A stretch of 64,000 nucleotides of DNA from Candidatus Hydrogenedentota bacterium (GTDB lineage Bacteria > Hydrogenedentota > Hydrogenedentia > Hydrogenedentales > JAJRTN01): the NCBI GenBank assembly GCA_024278275.1, contig JAJRTN010000042.1, positions 1 through 64,000 of the forward strand. Direction: 5' to 3'. Position 1 is the first letter of the stretch. The number at the start of each line of letters is the position of its first letter. Below, one piece after another: positions 6,560 to 14,722 of the stretch. Below the pieces are notes generated by a model that saw only the letters and a program-made list of their open reading frames with translations, was not told where the DNA came from and did not search any database. A program made the translations under genes and the position numbers.

Positions 6560-9268
6560 ATGAGAATTGCAGCCGTTTGTGTCACCATTCTTTGCGTCAC
6601 CTTGACGGGCGCCGGTTCAGCCGCCCAGGATTCCTGTGTCACGCCCAGCCGATCTTTTTCGCCCGGGGCCTATGTGCCGGGGAGTACGTTGGAAGTGACC
6701 CTCGCCTTTTCCGCGGACTGTGCGTCGGAGATTCGTGCCATGGGCCTGCTTGAAACACTGCCCGAGGGATGGGTGTTTCAGGGTATCAAAGTGGCCACCG
6801 ATTTGGAGGATGTGGCACGGGACCTCTTTGCCGGTTTCGATACGGCGGATGCCGATGGCAGCGGCGGGCTGACCTTCCTTGAAGCGAGAACCGTGAGCAC
6901 CGCGCTTCGCGCCGACCAGTTCTCCAGCATGGATACCGGCGGGGACGATCAATTGTCGCTTCTCGAAATTTTCACCGTTTTCGCCAATGGCAACAAGCAG
7001 ACGGGCGTCGAGGCCAAGCCTCAGATCGCTTCCGCGAAAGGCGCCACGGGGGTGCTGGAGTTCGGCTGGACTTCGACGCCCACCTTCCCGGCCTATTTTA
7101 CCTACGTGGTAAGCGTGCCGGCCGATGCGGCGGGTGAGGTGACCTTCTCCGGAACAGGACTCTACCGCATGGACGGTCCGGAGTTTCAGACGGACCCCTT
7201 GAATTCCTCCATCGTTGCCCATATGGGCGGTGAAGGTGAGGGTGAAGGGGAAGGCGAGGGTGAAGGAGAGGGAGAGGGGGAAGGAGAAGGGGAAGGTGAG
7301 GGTGAAGGCGAAGGAGAAGGGGAAGGCGAAGGAGAAGGCGAGGGAGAGGGGGAGTTCATTCTCAATGAGCTGATTCCTCATACCGGCCCTGTCATCGGTG
7401 CTAACCGTGTTGAACTGGTGGGTTCCTATCCTGTCGCGGTGGCGCTGACCTCCTTGGCCCAGGCCAATGCGGCCTATGCGGTCTACTTCGGCCCCATCGA
7501 GAGTGGTGTCCGGGCGCAATTTGACGACACAGCGGACGAGCTCGTGACCGGCTCCGTCATGCGGGTTCTTGCACCCCCGTCGCCCGATGGGTTGCCGGGC
7601 GCCGTGGATGTGACGGCACACATTCTCGACCAGGCAGGTGATATTGTCCAATCCACGTCCCCCTTGACCTATACCTATGAATCATCCGGTGAAGGGGAGG
7701 GCGAAGGAGAAGGGGAAGGAGAAGGGGAGTTCATTCTCACGGCGTTGACCCCCCCTGCCGGTCCCGTCACCGGTGGTGACCCTGTTGAGCTTTCGGGTTC
7801 TTTCCCCGTCGCGGGAGCCCTGACTTCACTGGCCCAGGCCGGCGCGGCGTTTGCCGTTTACTTTGGTACTGTCACGGGCGGCGTTCGTGCCCTCTTTGAC
7901 GGTTCGGCGGATGAGATCGTGACCGATTCCGTGATGCGGGTGATTGCCCCCCCGGCCCAGGACGGACAACCCGGGCCGGTAAACGTAACGGCTCATGTGC
8001 TCGACGAAGCAGGCGATATCATCCGGTCCACCGCGCCCTTGGTTTACACCTACCAGTCATCCGGCGAAGGTGAAGGTGAGGGTGAAGGTGAGGGCGAAGG
8101 TGAGGGTGAGGGCGAAGGTGAGGGTGAAGGGGAAGGAGAGGGCGAAGGAGAAGGCGAAGGCGAGGATGAATACTGCGCCCTGTTGGAGGTGAGGATTACG
8201 GATCCGGCGGGCGACCGTGTCGTGCCGACGGCGGAAGTGATCAACGGAGACATCGTGCTTCGGTCTGAGGTTGCACTGGGAACGGCTCCGGACTGCCTGC
8301 CCGGTACGATTGAGGTTGAATACGTGCTGGATGGCACACCGGCCATGATCTCGCGGGATGCCGCGAACGGCTTCGGTTTTCAGGCAAACGTAAGCCGTGG
8401 CGAGCACACGCTCGACGCCATCGCGACCCGGTTCGAGACCAACGAAAGCGTCATGGACTCCGTGAACTTCGCCCTGCGAACGGCCAATGACGCGGATGGC
8501 GACGGCTTTGTGGATAACCCCTTCAGCGAACTGGACGGTGATGGCGACCGCTGGATCGCCGAGACGGTTTTGGACACCAGTCCCCGCTCGGTGCAAATGA
8601 TTGCCTGGACGAGAATGTGCGATGGTCAGGACCCCGATACGCCCGTAAAGGTGTACATGGAGAATCCGGACGACCCCAACCAGTTGCTTACCGTCACCGT
8701 GGACCGGGACGTGCTGGCGTGCGGCGAGTCGGGCATCCTCATCGTGTCCTTCGCAAATACGCTGAACGATCTGCTGGGCGGCGACGCCGGCCTGCTGGGC
8801 GGCCTTCCCGCGGGCGAGGCGGCCGGCGCGGCCTTCTTCGACATCAGCATCGTCGTGAGCGATGACGACGGGGTGAGTTTCAGCGAGATTGACGATGCCC
8901 GTCTTGCGGATAAACCCGTCGAGATTTCCCTCAACGGCCTGAACCTGGTCCCCGGAACGGACTACACCTTTTTCGCTCACCCCACGAACATTGTGCCCGA
9001 CATGCCCACGGGCTTCAGTCTGGCAGGCGTGCGCGGCCGCTGGAGCAGTGATTCGGTCACCGTGGTGGATTCGACCACGACCTCCATCACGGCACATGCG
9101 ACGGCCCTGTCTGTCTTCGGCCCCTTCGAGGCAGGCGAGGGCGGCGGCCCCAGTTGTTCCCCGGGCGCTTCCGGGCAGCGGGGCATTCCCGGTGATTTCA
9201 CCGTGGTGCTTTTGGCCCTTGGCGTGGCGGTGCTGATTTACCGCCGTTCGCGGCGCGTGCGGCAGTAA
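6560..9268 (+). CDS. Exported GE-repeat surface protein with EF-hands and two paired beta modules
   Basis: The 902-residue protein starts with a signal peptide (1-22). Two EF-hand-like calcium loops follow at about 97-108 and 125-136, each ending in Glu at position 12. Three pure Gly-Glu tracts, at residues 224-265, 377-390 and 502-535, separate two near-duplicate modules of about 110 residues that resemble IPT/TIG-like beta sandwiches. A larger beta-rich region follows. The C-terminus has a Cys, a short Gly-rich spacer, PGDF, a hydrophobic helix and an RR cluster, laid out like a sorting tag. AGGAG lies 6 bases before the ATG. The role is probably cell-surface display; the ligand is unknown. 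Confidence 0.85.
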   Translation: MRIAAVCVTILCVTLTGAGSAAQDSCVTPSRSFSPGAYVPGSTLEVTLAFSADCASEIRAMGLLETLPEGWVFQGIKVATDLEDVARDLFAGFDTADADGSGGLTFLEARTVSTALRADQFSSMDTGGDDQLSLLEIFTVFANGNKQTGVEAKPQIASAKGATGVLEFGWTSTPTFPAYFTYVVSVPADAAGEVTFSGTGLYRMDGPEFQTDPLNSSIVAHMGGEGEGEGEGEGEGEGEGEGEGEGEGEGEGEGEGEGEGEGEGEFILNELIPHTGPVIGANRVELVGSYPVAVALTSLAQANAAYAVYFGPIESGVRAQFDDTADELVTGSVMRVLAPPSPDGLPGAVDVTAHILDQAGDIVQSTSPLTYTYESSGEGEGEGEGEGEGEFILTALTPPAGPVTGGDPVELSGSFPVAGALTSLAQAGAAFAVYFGTVTGGVRALFDGSADEIVTDSVMRVIAPPAQDGQPGPVNVTAHVLDEAGDIIRSTAPLVYTYQSSGEGEGEGEGEGEGEGEGEGEGEGEGEGEGEGEGEDEYCALLEVRITDPAGDRVVPTAEVINGDIVLRSEVALGTAPDCLPGTIEVEYVLDGTPAMISRDAANGFGFQANVSRGEHTLDAIATRFETNESVMDSVNFALRTANDADGDGFVDNPFSELDGDGDRWIAETVLDTSPRSVQMIAWTRMCDGQDPDTPVKVYMENPDDPNQLLTVTVDRDVLACGESGILIVSFANTLNDLLGGDAGLLGGLPAGEAAGAAFFDISIVVSDDDGVSFSEIDDARLADKPVEISLNGLNLVPGTDYTFFAHPTNIVPDMPTGFSLAGVRGRWSSDSVTVVDSTTTSITAHATALSVFGPFEAGEGGGPSCSPGASGQRGIPGDFTVVLLALGVAVLIYRRSRRVRQ
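7229..7354 (+). repeat. Gly-Glu coding repeat 1 (21 units)
   Basis: Twenty-one consecutive GGN-GAR codon pairs form an uninterrupted 126-base purine-rich tract. Third positions vary freely (GGT, GGC, GGA, GGG; GAA, GAG), which suggests selection on the peptide rather than very recent slippage. Confidence 0.95.
7688..7729 (+). repeat. Gly-Glu coding repeat 2 (7 units)
   Basis: Seven GGN-GAR pairs link the two duplicated beta modules of the same protein. It is the shortest of the three tracts. Confidence 0.95.
8063..8164 (+). repeat. Gly-Glu coding repeat 3 (17 units)
   Basis: Seventeen GGN-GAR pairs follow the second beta module and end in Glu-Asp-Glu-Tyr at the start of the C-terminal region. 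Much of the tract repeats the hexamer GGTGAG/GGCGAA, so it is more homogeneous at the DNA level than tract 1. Confidence 0.95.
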
Positions 9269-9672
9269 TCCGAAGCAGGCATGCCAGCAGGCAAGCCCTG
9301 GTTTTGGACATGATACGGATAACCTGCCGGCGGGAGGTCCTCATGGAGAGGATCTCCCGCTGTTTTCCAGGTCATCGTAATACGAAACCCCGGAAATGGC
9401 ACGCGAAATCCCCCAGGCCCCAACCTCATTTCAAACGTTGAGCGGAGCAGCCCCTGCACGAAGCGCCGGCGTGCGTAAAGGGTGGCGTGGGAACGGGAAG
9501 AACAGTTACCGTGGAAGTTTACAGGGTGGCCTTGACCCGCCATCGCTTCCTTTAGCGACCGGATGATCGCGTCATCAGGATTCAAGCCTGGAAAGGCATT
9601 TGCGGAGCTTCAGGCGCGATCACGTTGAAAACCATTGTTTCGGTAACGGCACATACAAGGACACCCGTGGAA
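9269..9672. other. 404-base intergenic region
   Basis: A terminator-like hairpin is present at 9330-9360 (listed separately). No convincing gene is seen. A TTG codon at 9625 opens a longer frame into the next gene, but I prefer the ATG at 9673. Confidence 0.5.
9330..9366 (+). terminator. Probable intrinsic terminator after the GE-repeat gene
   Basis: GCGGGAG-TCCTC pairs with GAGAGGA-CTCCCGC across a very small loop, with one weak pair in the stem. It is followed by TGTTTT. It lies 62 bases after the GE-repeat gene. Confidence 0.6.
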
Positions 9673-10908
9673 ATGTGGCTCACCTCCTCGAATAAACACC
9701 CGGCGGCGCGGGGATGGCCCGTGGCCGCCCGCGTGGTCATGGGCCTCGCATGCTTCGGCGTGGCGGCTTTCTCTCTCAACACCGCCGTGGCGGCGGACGA
9801 CTGGAGCGCGGGCGTGGGAAAGTATCCGAAGCATGAACCCCTGGTGGGCATCGCCTACACCACCTGGCACCGCCCCGTCACCTGGAGCAACGTGTGGGGA
9901 ACCCCTCAACTGGGACAGTACAACGCCAACGACATCGGCGTTATCCGGCAACACGCCGAATGGATTGCCGGCGCGGGCGTGGATTTCATTTGGATCGATT
10001 GGTCCAACAATGTCAACTACGACCCCGAAACCATGCACGATTCCCGCCCTGATTTCGCCATGATCGAGGACAGCACCTCGCTGATCTTCGAGGAATACGC
10101 CAAGCTGGGTGAAGAAGGCAAGGCCCATCCCCGGGTCAGCATTTTCCTCGGCGCCCCGGGGGAACCCGAGGCCATTTCCGATGGCCGATTGCAGGCGAAG
10201 ATTGACCAGGTATACGAAGCCTACGTGGCCGACGCCCGTTACCGTCCCCTGCTTCAGGACTACCTGGGCAAGCCCCTCCTCGTCATCTACCTCGGCACGC
10301 CCTCCCCCTTTCGTGACGGCCCCCCGGACTTCGACGACCCGCGTTTCACCGTGCGCTGGATGACCGGCTTCATCACGGAACAGGCCAACCTCCTTTCCGA
10401 GGGCCGGGAGAGTCGTTACGGATTCTGGAGTTGGGAAGACCGGGGCCCCCAGACCTTCGCCGTCCACCAGGGCACGCCCGAAGTCATGCTCGCGCTGGCG
10501 TCCTGGCGAAAGCAGGGCGAACCCGGGGAAGCCAACTACATCCCCGCCCGGGGCCGCGAGGAAGGACGAACCTTCCGCGAGGAATGGGCGCGGGTGCGCG
10601 CCATAGGCCCGAGAATTGCCATGGTCGTCAGTTGGAACGAATGGGTCCGCGGCGAACAACCCAGCGCCGAGGTCAGCAAGGATATCGAGCCCTCCGTCGA
10701 GTTTGGACACTTCTACCTGGATTTGCTCAGGGAGCAGGTGGCCCTCTTCAAGGCGGGCGATTCACGTGAGAAGTGTCCCCACCACGCCGATGTGAACGGC
10801 GACATGGAGATTGGCCTTACCGAGACACTGCGCGTGGTCCAACTGCACAATGCCGGCGCCTACACCTGCGGCACAGACACGCCCGACGGCTTCGGGCCGC
10901 TCCGGTAA
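9673..10908 (+). CDS. Exported putative glycoside hydrolase (GH99/GH71-like barrel) with dockerin-like tail
   Basis: The 411-residue protein starts with a signal peptide (positive n-region, hydrophobic core, AVAADD cleavage area). The mature part begins LVGIAYTTWH and ends its barrel with VVSWNEWVRGEQPS, the pattern of GH99- and GH71-like alpha/beta barrels acting on glycans. This family call is by resemblance only. The last 40 residues hold a dockerin/EF-hand-like motif (ADVNGDMEIGLTETLRVVQ), then a Cys and TPDGFGP, a tail style I associate with secreted proteins of Hydrogenedentota. A TTG start at 9625 is possible, but the ATG at 9673 has AAGGA upstream and gives a clean signal peptide. Confidence 0.7.
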   Translation: MWLTSSNKHPAARGWPVAARVVMGLACFGVAAFSLNTAVAADDWSAGVGKYPKHEPLVGIAYTTWHRPVTWSNVWGTPQLGQYNANDIGVIRQHAEWIAGAGVDFIWIDWSNNVNYDPETMHDSRPDFAMIEDSTSLIFEEYAKLGEEGKAHPRVSIFLGAPGEPEAISDGRLQAKIDQVYEAYVADARYRPLLQDYLGKPLLVIYLGTPSPFRDGPPDFDDPRFTVRWMTGFITEQANLLSEGRESRYGFWSWEDRGPQTFAVHQGTPEVMLALASWRKQGEPGEANYIPARGREEGRTFREEWARVRAIGPRIAMVVSWNEWVRGEQPSAEVSKDIEPSVEFGHFYLDLLREQVALFKAGDSREKCPHHADVNGDMEIGLTETLRVVQLHNAGAYTCGTDTPDGFGPLR

Positions 10909-11306
10909 ACACATCGCCGGTACAGCGAATGAAGACTCTGCCATTTTAATGCAGGCTCCCGGCATCGCCCCATTGTCATCCCCGCCCGGCCTGAACTGAA
11001 TGCCTTGACAAAATGCGCTATTCCATTGCAAAAGCCCATTAGAGGTATCAGGATATTGGTGGCACGGAGGGCGGTGAGGCAGTAGGTAATTCGCGATAAC
11101 CATTGAAAAGAGGTGGGGTGTGCGAATTCTGAGACACCGGGACGGACTGAAGCATTAAACATTCCCTCTTGCCGCGATACGCGGATGTTGCCCTTCTCCC
11201 GGCCTGTCCTGGGTGTCGCCCCCCGGACAGACCGGGAAGGGGCCGTTCCTGTTGTGGTGTATGTGGGCAGAGAAAGGGCTCATGGAGCCCAGTGGAGGTG
11301 TCCGTT
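10909..11306. other. 398-base intergenic region
   Basis: I see no gene, no strong terminator and no repeat shared with the rest of the window. GGAGG at 11294-11298 is the ribosome site of the following gene, 8 bases before its GTG. Confidence 0.5.
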
Positions 11307-13094
11307 GTGTACAAGCAAGCCTCAATGACAGTGATCCTGGCCATGGCATCCATGTCCGCCTTCGGAGCGACATGGTACGTGGACGTGGACAACGGGTCCG
11401 GCACCTAGGACGGTTTGTCCTGGGAGACGGCCTTTGTAACGGTTCAAGCCGGCGTGGACGCGGCCGCGCCGGGGGACGAGGTCTGGGTGGCGGAAGGGGT
11501 CTATGACCGGCGCCCACCCGGAAAACCCATCTTGCAGGCCGGTTCTCCGGCGGAAACCAGCCTGCTGGCGTTGCGGTCGTCCGTTCGGGTTTATGGCGGC
11601 TTCACGGGCGTTGAAACTGAACGAACCGCCCGTGATTTCGTGGCGAACGTGACCATACTGGACGGGAGGCCGCCGTCCGGGGGCATCGCGGCGGCACACG
11701 TGGTCGCGGGCGCACCCGACGCGGGCATCGACGGCTTCACGATCCGGGGCGGAACCACCCGGGGTGACACCGGGGGCGGGGTACATGGCGGGGGCGGCCT
11801 GCTGGAGGGCGACAACCCCATTGACGACGCCAACCAGGGCGCCTTCGGCGGGGGATTGTTTCACCAGGGCGGCCCCATTTCCGTGGCCAACTGCACCTTC
11901 GAGGAAAACACCGCCTTACGGTCCGGGGGCGGGCTGTTTATCATTTCCGCGTCGGCGGAGGTGATCAACTGCACTTTCTCCGGCAACGAAGCGGACGGAA
12001 ATGGCGGTGCCCTGTGCGCTGTCCAAAGTTCCCTGACCGTGCGCGATGGCACCTTTACCGGCAACCAGGCCGGGAACGCGCCCGGCGGCGGACTGTTTTT
12101 CGGTTATTCCGATGCCCCGCTGACCGTGACAAGCAGCGTGTTCGCGGGAAATACAAGCGAGAGCGAGGGCGGCGGCCTTTGCGCGTGGGGTTCCGACGTG
12201 CTTGTGAAGGCCTGTTCCTTCTCGTACAACCAGGCCGAGACAGGCGGGGGCATGGCCGTGCAGGGCATCTTCGAGGCGTCGGGCTGTGACTTTGTCGGGA
12301 ATGAGGCCACTGCGGGGGGCGCGGGCATGATTGCCTGGTCGGCAACGGCGCCCTCCACGGTGAACGCCTGCGTGTTTTCGGCGAACACGGCCGGTGTTTT
12401 CGGCGGGGCCGTGGCCCTCGGGGCCGAGGCCATCCTTCGTTACACGAACTGCCTGTTCGACTCGAATGCCGCGGGAACGCAGGGCGGCGCTTTTTCGTTG
12501 GTGGACGGAAATGTCCTGGATGTGGTGAACTGCACCTTCTGGGGTAATGATGCGCCCAGCGGCGGCATTGTCCACCGGGGCGGTCCCCAGAACCCCAACC
12601 CCCTTGACACGGCGAGGCTCAACGTGGTGAACAGTATCCTGTGGGCCTACGGGGACGGCGCTCCCATCGCTGCTTATGACCCCGTGGCCTCTACGGTCAT
12701 CAGCGTGACCTACTCCGACGTGGCCGGCGGCTACACGGGCGAAGGCAACATGGATGCCGACCCCATGTTCGTGAACGCGGCGGCGGGCGATTTCACGCTG
12801 GCCATGGCCTCGCCGTGTATCGACGCCGCGCGAAACGACGCCGCAACCGCGACCGACCTGGATGGTGCCCCTCGTTTCCAGGGAAACGGCGTCGATATGG
12901 GCGCTTTTGAATTCAGCGGCGAGAACATGGGCGATGGAAAAGGCCCCGTGGCGGCCTGCTTCGCCTCCACGCGGAACGGATCGGGCCGCTTGCCCGGCGC
13001 TGATGTCTTCATCGCGGCCCTTGCGTGCCTCGTTCTGGTGGGCGTAGGCGCGCGTCGCGGGAGAAGTGGCGGACAACACCGGGGACCATGCTGA
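11307..13094 (+). CDS. Pmp-like right-handed beta-helix surface protein, interrupted by an in-frame TAG
   Basis: GTG at 11307, preceded by GGAGG at 11294-11298, opens a signal peptide ending near SAFGA and the typical start TWYVDVDNGSG. A TAG at 11406-11408 then breaks the frame, and the same frame continues for 561 further residues. The body has at least eight Pmp-type repeats pairing FxxN with GG[AGL]: CTFSGN, GTFTGN, SVFAGN, CSFSYN, CDFVGN, CVFSAN, CLFDSN, CTFWGN. The C-terminus has a Cys, LPGAD, a hydrophobic helix and an RRGR cluster, like the GE-repeat protein. Without readthrough or correction only the signal peptide is made. The product is probably a surface adhesin or a polysaccharide-binding helix. 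Confidence 0.75.
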
Positions 13095-13119
13095 GGATAC
13101 CCTGAACCGTATCACCCTT

Positions 13120-13170
13120 CCGGGGACACCAGGCGCGTGAAGGCATACACTTTAAGCCTGGTGTCCCCGG
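13120..13170. terminator. Inverted repeat between convergent genes, likely bidirectional terminator
   Basis: A perfect 15-bp inverted repeat (13120-13134 and 13156-13170, CCGGGGACACCAGGC) encloses a 21-base loop between the beta-helix gene and lspA, which converge here. The right arm overlaps the last codons of lspA. No long T run follows on either side, so termination strength is uncertain. Confidence 0.55.
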
Positions 13171-13754
13171 GGTTCCCTTTTGTCCGGCAACGGCAGGAAC
13201 TCCAGGGTGATGAGGAGGAACAAGCCGCCCATGATCGCCAGGTCGGCCACGTTGAAAACCCCCGTGCGCATCGGGAGTCTTCCAATGGCGAACATGAGGT
13301 CGATATTCATGAAATCGACCACGATGCCATCGCGAAAAAGACGGTCGATAAGATTGCCCACGCCGCCCGAAAAAATGAGCGTGAGGGCCAGCGCCACCCC
13401 CATGCGCATTTGGGGACGACGGCAAATGACGACCAGCACGGTGGCGAGAATCACCCCGTTCAGTCCCGTGAGCACCCAGAAACGCATCCCCTCGGAAAGG
13501 CTCCGGCCCAGGCTGAGAAAGGCGCCCCTGTTCTCCGCGTAGGTAAAGCGGAAAAAACCGTGGAGGAACACGATGGACGGCTCTCCCTCTAACCACTGGA
13601 TGGCCAGGGCCTTGGTGGCCTGGTCCAGGATGACGAGGGCGCCCGCCAACCCGAGCAGCCAGCTCAACCGCTGTATAGGTCTCGTCGGGGAATGGGATTC
13701 ACGCAATGAGAAAACTCCGGGGTCGCGTTCAGCGGGGGAAGTATACTGGCTCAT
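13152..13754 (-). CDS. lspA: Lipoprotein signal peptidase (signal peptidase II)
   Basis: The 200-residue inner-membrane aspartyl protease cleaves prolipoproteins ahead of the lipidated Cys. All conserved boxes are present: DQATKAL, ENRGAF, SGGVGNLIDR, VVDFMNID and FNVADLAI; the catalytic Asp residues lie in the last three boxes' region. Four membrane segments can be drawn. The N-terminus is about 30 residues longer than usual before the first helix, and no strong SD precedes the ATG, so a later start is possible. It follows the TVP38-family gene by 12 bases on the same strand and probably shares its transcript. Confidence 0.93.
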   Translation of the reverse strand: MSQYTSPAERDPGVFSLRESHSPTRPIQRLSWLLGLAGALVILDQATKALAIQWLEGEPSIVFLHGFFRFTYAENRGAFLSLGRSLSEGMRFWVLTGLNGVILATVLVVICRRPQMRMGVALALTLIFSGGVGNLIDRLFRDGIVVDFMNIDLMFAIGRLPMRTGVFNVADLAIMGGLFLLITLEFLPLPDKREPRGHQA

Positions 13755-13766
13755 GGGGCCGGGGTT

Positions 13767-14510
13767 TCAAGGTGACGAATCGGGCCAAGTTCTCTTGGCC
13801 AGGGTGCCGTCCAAGGCTTTTCGCGCCATGCGGCCCACCATTAGAACCAGCGCCAAGGAGGCCGCCAGCCCCATGCCCATTACGACCCACCGGCCCGGGC
13901 CTTGCGCCGCGCCCCGGGAAGACGCATCCGCCAGGCCACCCGTCACGATACCCACATACACGTAAAACACGGTGGCCGGAAGCATGCCCAGCCATGAAGC
14001 CACCACGTAGTCGCGCAGGGAGACGCGGGTCGCGCCCAGGCCGTAGTTGAGCAGGTTGAAAGGAAAAACCGGGGAGAGACGCAGCAGCAGGACCATTCTC
14101 AGGCCATGTTGACCGATGGCGGCATCGACCGCGTGAAACCGTGGGTTTTCCGCAACGCGCCGTGCCACCCAGCCGCGGCCCAGGTAACGCCCGGCGAGAA
14201 AAGCCGCCGTGGCCCCGGCGGTGCTCCCCGCCGATACCGCGACGGTACCCCAGAACAGGGCGGGAAGGAGCCTGTTCGGCCACACCGTGGCCGCCAGGAA
14301 GCCCGCCCCCAGCGTCAAGGCGGCCCCGGGGATAAAAAGAAGGCACGCCGCGACATACACCAGGGATATCACGGCCAGCCCCGGCGCCCCGAGCGTATCG
14401 AGGTGCCCCTGGAATGACACAAGATAGTCTTTCACGGGAAGCCGCCAGACCGCCGCCAACAACGCACCGGCCAATCCGAGCCCGAGCAGCACCTTGTGAC
14501 CATCCTTCAT
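13767..14510 (-). CDS. TVP38/TMEM64 family (VTT/DedA-like) membrane protein
   Basis: The 247-residue polytopic protein carries the VTT core: the FIPGAALTLGAGFL re-entrant-type segment, AGSTAGATAAFLAGRYLGRG, and LLLRLSPVFPFNLLNYGLGAT. The last is the diagnostic R-[LF]-[ST]-P-x-[FV]-P motif. Family members are lipid scramblase- or transporter-like proteins of the inner membrane. AAGGGGA lies 5 bases before the ATG at 14510, so the longer open frame is not used. It heads a two-gene unit with lspA. The specific substrate is unknown. Confidence 0.88.
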   Translation of the reverse strand: MKDGHKVLLGLGLAGALLAAVWRLPVKDYLVSFQGHLDTLGAPGLAVISLVYVAACLLFIPGAALTLGAGFLAATVWPNRLLPALFWGTVAVSAGSTAGATAAFLAGRYLGRGWVARRVAENPRFHAVDAAIGQHGLRMVLLLRLSPVFPFNLLNYGLGATRVSLRDYVVASWLGMLPATVFYVYVGIVTGGLADASSRGAAQGPGRWVVMGMGLAASLALVLMVGRMARKALDGTLAKRTWPDSSP

Positions 14511-14596
14511 GTGTTCCCCTTGAGCAATGTTGTGGACACCCCGGATTCCCTGGGAAGGGGGGCGTGAGCAGAGTGTATTATAACCGGTTTGAGGTG

Positions 14597-14602
14597 TATA
14601 AT
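14597..14602 (+). promoter_or_regulatory. Possible -10 box upstream of the sulfite reductase gene
   Basis: A perfect TATAAT lies 121 bases before the cysI-like ATG; the -35 region (around 14574) is weak. Downstream, around 14630-14675, are two dyads: ATCAT-N7-ATGAT and CTGT-TATT-ACAG. Either could be a regulator site, but I cannot name the regulator. Confidence 0.35.
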
Positions 14603-14722
14603 GTGGCCCTGAGAGCAAAATATAAGCATCATGATAGTTATGATCGAGATTGCTTAACAGGCTGTTATTACAGCACTTAGGGGGACCGTTAACCGGCCAT
14701 TGGCCCAAACAGCAGGTGGAAC

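Noticed and set aside
7229..8164. Regular short repeats considered as a CRISPR array or tandem satellite
   Set aside because: They are in-frame Gly-Glu codons of one gene without spacers; no cas genes are present.
9625..9672. TTG start for the putative glycoside hydrolase
   Set aside because: The nearest SD is about 17 bases away and the added residues disturb the signal peptide; ATG 9673 is better placed.
11000..11040. TTGACA at about 11004 as a promoter for the beta-helix gene
   Set aside because: No acceptable -10 box lies 16-18 bases downstream.
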